Shown: positions 44,592 to 54,922 of the stretch, piece by piece
Layout of the letters: each line of letters starts with the position of its first letter
How positions within the stretch are numbered: position 1 is the first letter of the stretch
NCBI GenBank assembly: GCA_006386115.1
Contig: VFIW01000072.1
Location: 62,001 to 126,000, forward strand
Length of the DNA stretch: 64,000 nt
From: Globisporangium splendens
Lineage: Eukaryota > Oomycota > Peronosporomycetes > Pythiales > Pythiaceae
Direction: 5' to 3'
Notes under the pieces: generated by a model
The model's input: the letters and a program-made list of their open reading frames with translations, nothing else
Databases searched by the model: none
Told to the model about the DNA's origin: nothing
Position numbers and translations under genes: made by a program

Positions 44592-47456
44592 CTATTTGGA
44601 CGAGCCGTCAAAGTGAGCAATCAACAAGCGACATTCATCGTCCTTTGCATAAAGCGACTGAATGTTGTCCTTGAGCTTTGTTTGCACTCGACTGATGCTC
44701 AGATGCATGAGATCAGGAGTGCGCTCCAAACACAGGGCGTCAGAGCTGTCGTCAACGCTCGACTCGTAATCTGGACGGCGCGAGAGCGCGTCCGCCAGAA
44801 CATTTTCCTTTCCCGGCTTGTATTCGACCCGAAAGTTGAACTCGGAGAAGAATGCAAGCCATCGCGCCATTCGCTGCGATAAATGGGGGGAATTAATCGC
44901 GGTCCGCAAGGACGCGTGATCCGTGTACACAACGAACGGTGTCGCACCCAAAAGGTGGACCCTGAACTTCAAGAGAGCGTACTTGATCGCAAGCAGCTCC
45001 TTGTCGTGCACAGGATAATTCTTTTCAGCTGCTTTAAGCAGTCTGTTTTGGTATGATACGACGCGCTCATGGCCGTCATCATCCTTCTGCATCAGCGCAC
45101 AGCCGATTGCAAAATCGCTGGCATCGCACACGACACTGAAGGCTTTCGTGTGGTCCGGCAACGCCAGGACAGGAGCGCGAACAAGCGACTCCTTCACGTC
45201 AATGAATGCATTCATGACATCATTCGTCCAGTCCCACTCGACATCCTTTTTCAAGAGATGCGTGAGTGGACGGACTCTTGCCGCATAGTTGTGGCTGTAC
45301 TTGTGCAAGTAATGTGCCAAGCCAAGCCACTTGCGCAAGTCCTTGACATTCTTTGGGATCGGCCAGTCGGCGATCGCCTTGACCTTCTCTGGGTCCGCGC
45401 GGACGCCAGCTTTGCCAACATAGCAGCCCAGGATCGGTATCTCTGAGGCGCCAAAGATGCACTTCTTCAGGTTGCAATACAGACTGTTGTCTCGTAAGCA
45501 CTGCAACACTGAGCGCAAATGTCTCTTGTGCACGTCAACGGCACTGAGATCTCCTTCGGCACGACTGTGCACGAAGATGCCGTCGAAATAGCTCGGTGCA
45601 TACGCACGATGAGGACGCAGAAGATGCGTTACCAGACGATTGAACGTCGCTGGTGCATTCCTCAAACCTTGCGGCATAACGAGCCACTCCCACAGCATCC
45701 CGCTGGGTGTGCTTACTGCCGTCAAGGGAACGTCACTCTCTCGCATGAGGATCTGATAGAACCCATCCATCAGATCCAGTGCGGAGAAAACTGTCGAGCC
45801 GCCCATGGAGTCGATCAAGACATCCTTCCTTGGGATCGGCGTTTGTGCCGGAATGGTGGCGGCGTTCAGCTTGTTGAAAGCGTGAACAATGCGCCAGCCA
45901 CCAGTCGCTTTCCGCACACAAAACGTGGGTGAGCTATGTGGAGACTTGCTTTCTCTCACATGACCGGTGAGGGCTCGTTTCGCGAAGAACTCGTCGATTG
46001 CCTCAACCTGCTCGCGGGGCAGCGGCCATTGTCTGGTCACGCAATATTTGCTCCCGGGCTCGAGGTCAATCTCGTGCCGTATGCCACGATCAACGGGCAG
46101 GGCACTTGGCACTTTGTCGGGGAAGACATCTTTGAACTCCCACAATAAGTCAAAGTATGGACTGCCTTTCACGGCGTCCCAATCCTGAGCAGCAAACCGT
46201 TTCTGTTTGTCTGACTCCAAAACACTCTCATCCGCAGTGGACGAGGTGCACAGTTCGCCACGCGGAAACGCGGTGGGAACGACGATCTCGCGGATCTGAT
46301 CACGCTCTAGATCCGTAAGAAAGAGCTCATAGCTCATTTCTTCGAGGGATACAATCGCCTCAGCGGTACTCGGCAGCTCATGGAGCGCCGCAAATTCAGC
46401 GAAGAACACTTCGTCTGATGCGTTCGCTTCCGGACTGCGTGTCGCGCGTCTGAGCGCCACGTCAACGTGAGCGCGATCTATCGACGAATCCGAGATCCTG
46501 TCGAAGGCGCGCAGCGAAGTTGCAGCTGCATTGAGAGATGGGGCAATCATATGCGAGGCGGCCGTTTCCTCAGCAACAGATGCCAATGTACTGTCTCTCT
46601 CGCGATCTGACAACTTGCGTCGCCCTCGTCGGTTGATGCGAACGCGCGACCTCGCGGTTCTGAGCTCCAGTACTGCACCGTCAGGGTGGTACGAGCTGGT
46701 TGACGCGTGTACACCTGTACTGTCGCTGTCACTTGCGGGGGCTGGCTCGGATGCTCTGGAGCCACACACTTGCGCACCAGTGTCCACGTCTGGACTTTCT
46801 GGCGCTTCCGCACAAACTGGGCTACCTGCCGCAGTTGATCTCTTTGCTGGGCTCCCTGCCTCAGCGCATCTTCTAGCTGGGCTCCCTGCCACAGCGTGTT
46901 CATAGCTCGCATCCATTGCGTGGAAATTTTCCCGCAACCTTCGCTCTTCATCAGAGGAAGGGGTGGAGCTTCCGATTGTGCGTGCTCGCCAATCGATCCA
47001 AGGCTGATGTTTCGCCAGCCAAGGCATCCCTAGGATGAGGTCGTACCTCGACCCCATCGCTAGTACCACGAACGTTTCTTTGCAGACAAAGTCGCAAAAA
47101 CTGAAAGAGAGTTCGACTTGAATCCCTTCAGTGTGTACTGTCGACCCATCGGCCAGACGTACGATCATCTTCTCGCGCTTGCCACTGTGGACAAGTCGCT
47201 CATATGCTTGCAGACTCTGTTCCAGAGCTGCCTTCGAGACGAAGTTCTGTGACGCACCGCAGTCAACAAGAACCGTCATTTTCTTCTCATAGCCCTTCAC
47301 ATCGGCGCTATATACCAACATCTCACTCGGAGCCTTGTTGTCAAGAGCTCCTGGGACTAAGCTTCCCATCTGCACGACTCTAGTAGTCGGCGACGCCGAA
47401 GCTATAGAGTCTGTCTCAGTAGAGCGCCCCGCTTCTACTGAGACATTCCGTTTCCC
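44592..47456 (-). pseudogene. Gy1-B pol: protease, reverse transcriptase, RNase H
   Basis: Pol is read in the -1 frame relative to gag, entering near 47456. The domains in order are: an aspartic protease with DCGASQNFV and ILGMPWL; an acidic Ser/Pro-rich insert with AGSP repeats (about 46550-46900); RT with LDLMDGFYQI and MPQGLRNAP; and RNase H (VVCDASDFAIG, YTDHASLRT). The RT metal site reads YFDG, where Gy2 has YFDD; the Gly codon is 45579-45581. It ends at TAG 44592-44594, where copy A has GAG. So this copy cannot make active RT or a full pol. Confidence 0.9.
47415..47456 (-). promoter_or_regulatory. -1 ribosomal frameshift signal at the Gy1-B gag-pol junction
   Basis: On the minus strand the heptamer G-GGA-AAC (47456-47450) is in the gag reading phase. 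A 7-nt spacer follows (47449-47443), then a perfect 9-bp inverted repeat CTCAGTAGA / TCTACTGAG (47442-47434 and 47423-47415) with a 10-nt loop that can pair further (GCG/CGC). The gag stop (47437-47435) lies inside the hairpin, and pol is open in the -1 frame. The same heptamer is a known retroviral slippery site. Confidence 0.8.
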
Positions 47457-48595
47457 TTTCTTGCCACAGCGGATCTGCCACCTCGGTGAGCGTGGTTGCC
47501 GCGCGGCGTTTGGTAGTCTCTCGCCTGATTTCCAGTGCGAGGAGCAGACTGCCTTGGAGCGGGACACTTCGACTGATAGTGTCCTCGCTTGCCACAGTTA
47601 AAGCAGGTCACTTCGGCGCTGCTGAGATCCATTGGTGTCGGACCATGGAAGCGCCGCTCATTCGTGACTGCTCGGTGGCTGTGATTCGCACCGTTGTGGC
47701 GGCCAGCGTTCCAATCAGGTCGGCTGACTCTGAACGATTGCTGCTCAACGAGCGCAATGCGGATCGCATCTTCCATCGTGGCCGGCAAGCGTCGGTACAA
47801 CTCCTGACGTGCTGGTCCACTGTTGAGGCCGTTGAGAAACGCAGGCACTTTCACAGACTCAGGCAAAGGACTGGTCGTGATCGCCGCGCACAGGCTTCTC
47901 ATCTCCTGGATGTATCGTTCCAGTGAGAGCTTCCCTTGTCTCAAGGAGAAGAAACGACCTTGCAACAGCACTTCGTTGTTCGGAGGCTGATACATGGCGG
48001 TGATTCTCGCACGGAAAATATCCCACGTGTCGAATGCACACTCATCGGCGAGCAACGTCGAGAATGCCCATTCCGACGCTCGACCGCGCAGGTTCGAGAT
48101 GGCGTAAGACACCATCTGCTCGTTGCTATCGATGAGCTGAGCCTTGGCGCAACGCTCCACGGCGAGTAGCCAGTGGATGAGCTTGTCGCCATCCACACCA
48201 TCGAATTTCGGAGCGTCGATCTTGACAGCTCTCGGGCGGGGAGTTTGGGACGCGGGTGTCTGAGGCGCAGAAGCCGCACTCGACAAAGACGTGGCTGCAC
48301 CAGCAAACACAGATACCACTCGCTCGAGCGCTTCGCGCGACTCAGCAGCTGAGCGCAGCATCTCTGCGGTCAAGCTTGCGGCGGCTTGCATTTGTGCTTG
48401 CGCACTTCGCTCTCCTTCGAGGCGCTGAGCGTTCGAGAAGTTCTCGAACTGCTCGAGTCGAAAGATTTGCTGTTCCGGCGACGCCGAGAGCACGTCTAGA
48501 GCGACTAGGTCGCCTAGCGCTTGTGCCATTCGGGTCAGCACACTCCGGTGTTCAGCCGAGAGGTGCGGGAACTGCGCAGGGTCAACTGACGCCAT
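47435..48595 (-). CDS. Gy1-B gag (capsid and CCHC nucleocapsid)
   Basis: 386 aa, intact. The capsid region is recognisable by FDGVDGDKLIHWLLAVERCA and FFSLRQGKLSLERYIQEMRS. The zinc knuckle is CFNCGKRGHYQSKC, followed by a basic tail ending GNGMSQ. It resembles Gy2 gag in the capsid region. Start at ATG 48595, about 70 bp inside the 5' LTR. The last codons overlap the pol frame and hold the frameshift signal. Confidence 0.92.
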   Translation of the reverse strand: MASVDPAQFPHLSAEHRSVLTRMAQALGDLVALDVLSASPEQQIFRLEQFENFSNAQRLEGERSAQAQMQAAASLTAEMLRSAAESREALERVVSVFAGAATSLSSAASAPQTPASQTPRPRAVKIDAPKFDGVDGDKLIHWLLAVERCAKAQLIDSNEQMVSYAISNLRGRASEWAFSTLLADECAFDTWDIFRARITAMYQPPNNEVLLQGRFFSLRQGKLSLERYIQEMRSLCAAITTSPLPESVKVPAFLNGLNSGPARQELYRRLPATMEDAIRIALVEQQSFRVSRPDWNAGRHNGANHSHRAVTNERRFHGPTPMDLSSAEVTCFNCGKRGHYQSKCPAPRQSAPRTGNQARDYQTPRGNHAHRGGRSAVARKGNGMSQ

Positions 48596-48648
48596 TATGA
48601 ATCCTTGAGGAAGCGATTCAGGCAGTCATCTCTGCCGGGTCGTAGATT

Positions 48649-48665
48649 GACTACGAGTGCTACCA
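48649..48665 (-). other. Gy1-B primer-binding site
   Basis: Read on the minus strand, TGGTAGCACTCGTAGTC begins two bases after the 5' LTR, matching the Gy2 arrangement and first ten bases. Confidence 0.6.
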
Positions 48666-48667
48666 GT

Positions 48668-49202
48668 TGTAACCGGACACTTCCGAGTTACGCAGCACGG
48701 TACGTGTGTGAGGAAGCGTATTCAACGCTTCTCTCAAGGACTCTGTTCCGAGAGAGGTGGCCTGCTTCCTGCAGTGCAACAATCGGTTACCTATAGGTCT
48801 CTATAGAGTAACCGTCGATAACCAAAGACTTTAGTTGACGGTAAAAATGGAACTGTTTATTCGTTGGGGGTTGCCCTCTGTAGGACAACCTGGATTATCT
48901 TTATGTAACTATGAACAATAGCAATCTCAAGTGTAATTACTCCCCATGGGACAATGAGTGGCTATGAAAGACTAACGCTAGTTGTCTTATGTGATTGGAT
49001 GAAATGCATGTTCAATTATGTCCAATCGGAGGCGCCGTCACTCAGACTGGCTGCCGGCTCAACCGTGAAGGTTCGAGCAAGTACGACGAACCTCATGGTT
49101 CGGTCTTAAACTTGTTGCGCGTACTCTACGTACCGCAAGGTTCGGTTTGGTTGTGTGGCACAACACAAGTGCGTAACCATGTTACAGTGTAACCCCGTTA
49201 CA
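48668..49202 (-). repeat. Gy1-B 5' LTR
   Basis: 535 bp, the pair of 40739-41272. The pair differs at about 15 sites and one indel by eye (near 3 percent). Confidence 0.93.
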
Positions 49203-52200
49203 AAGAGTGTCAGTCAAACGTCAAGTTTGATCGTTCACAAAGTTCATGTAGACGGTATTGCAACGCCTCTACGAGCTTTGGTTGACACTGGTGCGTCGAG
49301 CAACTTTGTTCGAAATGAAGTGATCGTCAGGCATGGTGTCTTCGTGCCTGATGCGAATGAAGAGAAGACAATGATTGTCCGGTTGGCAAATGGGTCAACT
49401 GTGAAGATGCCGAAGCGCGTGGTGCGCTTGGCAATCAAGTGTGAAGATTTCCGAGGTGAAGGCGAGTTCATTTTACTCGACCTCGATGACAAGTTTGACA
49501 TCATCCTGGGCATGCCGTGGTTGAAGCGTTACCAACCTAGCATTGACTGGATGAATATGAAGATCTCCGTTGGCAAGTCACGCGATGTTGACTTGTGCTA
49601 CACAACAACGGGTGAAGTAGTATGGGTGTATACATCTGTGAAAGAGATCCCAGATGGCCCTTGTGATATTGCGGTGTGCGATGGCCCCCATGTTCACAAG
49701 CGGTACCCATTTTGAAGACGACGAACGGAGGTGGAGCAGTCAGGCGCCAGAAAAAGACTGTCTCCTTTGCCATCGACGACGAGAAGGTTCGTGATGGCGT
49801 TGACAAGAGTGAATGGAAGTGGAACAGACACCCTTCCCAAGACAAGAAGACCAGCAAGAGAAGTGTTTCGCCAAGAGTTTTGAGTTCCCCTGATCAAGGT
49901 ACAAGTGGTGATGACGAAGGGAGTGTCGAAGCACAAGACATTCCAAGCGAGTTTGTGAATATCGCGGTCTACAATGAAGAAGGTGACGTGGATGCAATCC
50001 GTCACGTGAAGATTGAAAATCCTCCAAGTTCAGTCCAAGAGTTGATTTCCTTGCCACCGATGAGCAAGAAGACACTGGAGCGCAGCCTAGCGAGAGGCGA
50101 TATTGCGCAGGTGTGTGCGATCGTCGAAATGGTCGACGAAGGCTTCGTCAACACAGCATCGAGTGCGGATGCAGATGTGTTAGACGAAAAGACACGGAAG
50201 GAAAGGTTCGAGGAGCAGTCGTGGACGCCCTCAAGAAGAACCCCGTGTATGCGCTTGCCAGGGAATATGAAGACATTTTCCCTGACAAGGTGCCGGACGA
50301 GTTGCCATTCGACAGAGGCATTCGTCATGAGATTGATGTACTTCCTGGCACGAAGTACTGCATCGCAAGGCAGTGGCCGTTGCCAAAGGAACAAGTCGAG
50401 GCAATCGACGAGTTCTTTGCACAACGTGCTAAGGCTGGTCATGTGCGGGAGAGCAAGTCTCCGCATTGCAACCCCACTTTCTGTGTGAAGAAGGCAACTG
50501 GAGGTTGGCGCATTGTTCATGCTTTCAACAAGCTGAACGACGCGACAATTCCGGCCCAGACTCCGGTTCCACGCAAGGACATGATCCTTGATGGAATGGT
50601 TGGCAGCACCGTCTTCAGTGCTATCGACCTGAAAGATGGGTTCTATCAGATTCGAATGCGCGAAGACGATGTCCCACTAACCGCAGTGAGTACCCCGAGT
50701 GATATGCTGTGGGAATGGTTAGTGATGCCACAGGGACTGAAGAATGCTCCTGCGACCTTCAATCGAATGGTCACAAACGTTCTTCGCCCTCTGCGAACAT
50801 TTGCACCAAGTTACTTTGACGACATTTTCGTTCATAGTAAGGCCACGAATGGGAAGTCTGATGTCGATGTTCATCTCGATCATCTTCGTCAAGTCTTCCA
50901 GGTCATGTGTGAGAACAAACTCTACGCAAACTTGAAGAAGTGCATGTTCTTCGCCCCCGAGATCCCTGTTCTCGGTTGTTTTGTGGGCAAGAGCGGTGTT
51001 CGAGTCGATCCGGAGAAGGTCAAAGCTATTGACGATTGGCCAGTGCCTCAGAACGTCAATCAGCTACGACAATGGTTGGGTCTAGCCAACTACTTGCACA
51101 AGTACACACGCAATTATGCAGCGTTGGTGCAACCCCTCACACAGCTCTTGAAGAAAGACGTTGAGTGGAAGTGGTCGAAAGACCATCAGACGGCGTTCGA
51201 AGAAGTAAAGAGGAGTCTTCGAGAAGCTCCTGTGTTGGCTCTGCCAAACCACGACAAGCCGTTCCACGTCGTCTGTGATGCGAGCGACTATGCATCGGTT
51301 GCGCATTGATGCAACACGATGATGAGGGTCACGAGCGAGTTGTGTCGTATCAGTCACGACAACTCCGACTCGCAGAACGGAACTACCCAGTTCACGACAA
51401 GGAACTTCTGGCGATGAAGTATTCTTTGGTCAAGTTCCGTGTGTGTCTGCTTGGCGAGGAGCGCTTTGCTATCTACACTGATCACGCATCTCTGCGTACG
51501 GCAGTGAAGACTCCTCATTTGTCGCAAAGAATGGCGAGATGGTTCTCCTTCTTTGCAGAGTACAACTTTGTTGTACACTACAAGCCAGGCAAGACCAACA
51601 TCTTAGCCGATGCGCTGTCAAGACGTCCGGATTACGATCCGAAGACCAAGAGTGAAGGCACGGACGGAGCGTGTCGACTCTGTGAAGATGTTCAAGCGAT
51701 CGCGGTGCGAGCTGCGACTACAGTGCGAGAAGAGATCGTCGAAGGGTACAAGTCTGACGAAACATGTCAGGACTTGTTGAAGTATTTCAAGGACCCTTCG
51801 GACAAAGCACTGCAAGGTCTTCCGTCGCGCACAAGATCGCGAGTTCACCGCTTCCGAGTACACAATGGGTTGTTGTACTATGCGGTTGAACAAGGGGACA
51901 CAGCAAGGGTTGTTGTTCCCAACGACGAAGGTCTGCGTCATCGACTCTTGTATGAGTACCATGACAGTCCTTTGGGTGGCCATCTCGGACGTGAGAAAAC
52001 GTTTCTCAGTCTTTCCCGGGATTACTACTGGCCACACATGTACAAGTGGGTACGCAAGTATGTGAGGACTTGCGAGATCTGCCAACGAGTGAAACCCTCT
52101 GGTTCCACGCAGGCACCACTTCGTTCATTGGCTGTCCCATCGGACAGTTGGAAGTCTGTGAGTATGGATTTCATATTCGGACTTCCAAGAGACACACATG

Positions 52201-53854
52201 GACGCAACGGCATCCTTGTGTTTGTGGACCGATTCAGCAAGATGGTTCATCTTGCGCCTGTTTCGGACAAGATCTCTGCTGAGAAGACTGCCAAGGTCTT
52301 TGTAGACGTCGTATTCCGTCTACATGGACTACCAGTCGAGATCGTGTCTGACCGTGACACCCGTTTCACGTCCAAGTTCTGGCGTGCACTGTTCGGACTT
52401 CTGGACACCAAGTTGTCCATGTCAACAGCGGCACACCCTGAAACGGACGGTCAAACAGAGCGAGTGAATCGAGTCCTCGAAGACGTGTTGCGCAGCTACG
52501 CAACGTCTTTCAAAGAGTGGAGTGAGTTTCTCCCTCTTGCCGAGTTTGCGTTGAACAACTCCACGCATGTCTCGACGGGTCACTCTCCATTTTATGTGAA
52601 CTATGGCATTCACCCTCGAGTGCCTGCTTCCATAATGGGTGAGGTCTCTACCTTAAGTGGGGAGGGACTCCGGCTCACGGAAACAAGCCGAAGTCGTCTT
52701 ACGACCTGAATGCTGCTTCCGAGTTGAAAGCCAATTTTGACTCGATGAAACCCCTCGACGACCTAACAAGTCGTGAAGAGCAGCAAGTCGATGACTTTAT
52801 CGTGAGGAGACAAGCCGTTGTGAGGTTTGTTCGAGGCGCAATCGCGAAAGCTCAGGATCTGCAAAAGGAACAAGCAGACAAGAGCGGAAGGAAGAACAAG
52901 CAAGTATATAAGATCAATGATCTTGTATTGCTTAGCACGGCGAACCTGCCTGAACATGCAGTGTCCAACTTGGGAAGCTCCAAGCTTCTGCCAAGGTTCA
53001 TTGGACCGTTCAAGGTAGTGAAATGCAATGGTGATGCCTACACGCTAGACATTCCTACACGCATGCGTCTACACCCGACATTTTATGTGGGTAGACTAAA
53101 GCCTTACCTTCCAAGTGGATCTGCGGATCCTACGAGATCTTCCGCAAACGATCGAGCTGATCGTGAAGTCTCTCCACTTGATTGCGAAGAGCAAACAGCT
53201 CATCGCTCTGGAGATTCTTCTCGGCGTACAGGAGTTGCAGGACGTCGAAGGATTGGTCCTTCACTGCCTCCAACGCTTGAAGACGAGAATGGTACTCACC
53301 ACGAAGTACCTCGAGTGCCGAACCTGCCTCTTCCACAGAGCGCAAAAGGCGATCGTGAGCCAACTCGCGAGACTTCTCGTTCTTCTGGAGTCGAACAAGT
53401 TCGTCCTGAACCTGTTGGAACCGTTCCTCATAACGGGACTCCAAAGCCGAACATTGTGCAGAACCTTCTGTCAGATCGTCGATCTTCGACTCATGATCGA
53501 CGACAAGGTTCTCGAGACTCTCGCAGCGTTCCTCAAGTGTCGAACAACGCTGCTGCAAAGCCTCGATTTGCCCACGATGAGCACTCTTCCACTTCCAGAG
53601 TCGCTCAATCGTTTTCTCGTTCAGTCCCACCCCCGTTGTTAGACTCTCAGGGAGAGCATCGCTGGGTGGTTGAGTCGATTGTCGATCATGAAGATCGACC
53701 GACTCATCGTCGAGGAAAGAAGCAGTTGAACCATCAACGCTTCTACAGAGTTCGGTGGCGTGGATATCCACCGGACTCGGACACGTGGGAACCTCGTCAG
53801 ACATTGGAGTCTGATGTTCCCGACGTGGTCCGCAGCTATGAGAACTGCTTGTAG
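49203..53854 (+). pseudogene. Gy2 pol: protease, RT, RNase H, integrase, chromodomain (frameshifted)
   Basis: Resumes after Gy1-B at the repeated AAGAG. The order is: protease (LVDTGASSNFV, ILGMPWL), RT (AIDLKDGFYQI, active site YFDD intact), RNase H (VVCDASDYA, YTDHASLRT), integrase (HLGREKTF, SMDFIFGLP, VSDRDTRF, DGQTERVNRVLE), GPY/F module (LLPRFIGPFKVV), a charged linker and chromodomain (RVRWRGYPPDSDTWEP). Frame breaks occur near 49700, near 50225 (a G appears lost in GTGGAC), near 51296 (an A appears lost in GCATCGG) and near 52690. The last 725 nt overlap an opposing ORF. It is more than 50 percent similar to Gy1 pol by eye but clearly another family. Confidence 0.9.
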
Positions 53855-54197
53855 CGTCGCCAGGGGCGACACTACGACGACCAGAGCTACGATTCGCTCT
53901 GTCGTCAGCGGGAGTTCTTCTTTCGGCACGAGCATTGCCACGACGAAGAAGACGCTCCATCTTGTTCTCGTTCTCAAGACGAACAAATGTTCGCCATGAG
54001 TCTATCTGGGCTGCGATGTGTTGGTTCGGATCATCGCGATCGTTGATCCGACGCCAACTGAAGAACCGCTCCTTGTAGAACTCGAGCTCCCCCTTCTTCT
54101 TCAGAATGGGAGAAATGTCGAATAGTTCTGGAGCTGTCTGCTGTCGCTTGGACGACGGACGTTCTTCACGGTTCACTTGGTCACTTGGTCGCTTCAT
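53130..54197 (-). CDS. Gy2 antisense coiled-coil protein (unknown function)
   Basis: 355 aa from Met 54197 (MKRPSDQVNREERPSSKR); the frame stays open to a Met at 54296 inside the LTR. A basic N-terminus is followed by a conserved-looking segment (KGELEFYKERFFSWRRIN). Then comes a Ser/Pro-rich middle. The last 150 residues form a strong coiled coil (EALQQRCSTLEERCESLENL through LRNQVERLHDQLDRLRK). 725 nt overlap pol tail-to-tail; about 340 nt lie beyond it up to the LTR, 77 bp away. It has no clear sequence similarity to the Gy1 opposing protein, yet the position, orientation, phase and C-terminal coiled coil are the same. This frame is intact although pol is broken. Function unknown. Confidence 0.68.
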   Translation of the reverse strand: MKRPSDQVNREERPSSKRQQTAPELFDISPILKKKGELEFYKERFFSWRRINDRDDPNQHIAAQIDSWRTFVRLENENKMERLLRRGNARAERRTPADDRANRSSGRRSVAPGDATSSSHSCGPRREHQTPMSDEVPTCPSPVDIHATELCRSVDGSTASFLDDESVDLHDRQSTQPPSDALPESLTTGVGLNEKTIERLWKWKSAHRGQIEALQQRCSTLEERCESLENLVVDHESKIDDLTEGSAQCSALESRYEERFQQVQDELVRLQKNEKSRELAHDRLLRSVEEAGSALEVLRGEYHSRLQALEAVKDQSFDVLQLLYAEKNLQSDELFALRNQVERLHDQLDRLRKIS

Positions 54198-54258
54198 TGC
54201 CAATTGGAAAGTGAACTGCTCCGAAAGGTCTGCAAAAGTACGCAAGGTACTTGTGAGT

Positions 54259-54273
54259 TTAAGGAGGGGATGG
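54259..54273 (+). other. Gy2 polypurine tract
   Basis: TTAAGGAGGGGATGG directly before the TG of the 3' LTR. Confidence 0.7.
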
Positions 54274-54409
54274 TGTAATGGGCCACAACCAGCCATTACA
54301 TCAAGGTGGATCTGTTCCCAGATCTAGTGTGTCACACACCACCTTCAGCGTGCATTGTGGAGACACAAATGACAAAGGGATTACAGTAATACAGTCCCCA
54401 CATGCACGT

Positions 54410-54432
54410 GTGACGTCATTCGATGACGTCAC
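54410..54432 (+). promoter_or_regulatory. Twin CRE-like sites as an inverted repeat in the Gy2 LTR
   Basis: GTGACGTCAT and ATGACGTCAC form a perfect 10-bp inverted repeat around a 3-nt centre; each arm contains the palindrome TGACGTCA, the core bound by CREB/ATF-type bZIP factors in other eukaryotes. The 5' LTR has TGATGTCA in one arm (38946-38968), one change. Confidence 0.6.
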
Positions 54433-54442
54433 GAGTGTTCTC

Positions 54443-54520
54443 TGTGCTGATCAGTGCAGAATGTTGTTCTCATGTACTAATCAGTACAGAGTAATGACAT
54501 CCATGTACTAATCAGTACTG
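54443..54520 (+). promoter_or_regulatory. Three spaced palindromes in the Gy2 LTR
   Basis: TGTGCTGATCAGTGCAG (54443-54459), TGTACTAATCAGTACAG (54473-54489) and TGTACTAATCAGTACTG (54504-54520) are imperfect dyads starting 30 and 31 bp apart, close to three helical turns. The same array is in the 5' LTR. Confidence 0.5.
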
Positions 54521-54922
54521 AGTGATGGTTCCTGCTTGGGAAACTGGACTGGCGACGAGACCGACGTGTCTCTGCCGCCTGAAGTGAGTGGCGCGAGCCA
54601 ATCACTTTGCAGGGATTTTAAATAAGACTTGAAGTTCAAGCTTCTATAAGATCCCGTAGGTTCAACCTCAGTGTACCCAAGGTTTTATATATCAGATTCA
54701 TAGGTTTTATTGTGTATATTTAGGTTTTAGTTATAAAACGTGTAGGATCCCTTGGGGTTCATTAGCGAGTAGCGACAGGAACCATAACCATTTTTAATTC
54801 GGTTGCAAATTTTCCTTCAAGCCCTCAAGTCTTCTTCCTCCCTCCAAGTCGGGAGATCGCTTCCTCTGGCACAAGCGTGTGTGCCGTGTTTGAAGGACTG
54901 TTGTTAACAGCGCCCTCTTACA

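Larger units (their letters stand above)
40739..49202 (-). mobile_element. Ty3/gypsy element Gy1, copy B, full length, nested in Gy2
   Basis: 8.46 kb with LTRs 40739-41272 and 48668-49202, gag, pol, and an opposing ORF at its 3' end. It is flanked by AAGAG on both sides. The insertion lies 10 bp after the Gy2 gag stop. Pol has one nonsense codon and an altered RT active site, and the opposing ORF has two frameshifts. The two LTRs differ at about 15 positions plus one indel, so insertion is not recent. Confidence 0.95.
38812..54922 (+). mobile_element. Ty3/gypsy element Gy2, interrupted by Gy1-B
   Basis: LTRs at 38812-39457 and 54274-54922 bound gag, pol and an opposing ORF; copy B of Gy1 (40739-49202) is inserted inside. 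Gy2 itself sits in the integrase gene of Gy3. The flanking 5-mers TCGGT (38807-38811) and TTGGT (54923-54927) look like a target-site duplication with one later change. Pol has several single-base frameshifts, so this copy is dead. Confidence 0.92.
54274..54922 (+). repeat. Gy2 3' LTR
   Basis: 649 bp, TGTAATGG to CTTACA, the pair of 38812-39457. It carries intact twin CRE-like sites and a three-palindrome array. Confidence 0.93.

Noticed and set aside
49155..49202. Apparent start of the Gy2 protease frame inside the Gy1-B LTR
   Set aside because: The upstream Met is only LTR sequence joined by insertion; the real Gy2 frame enters from before the insertion.
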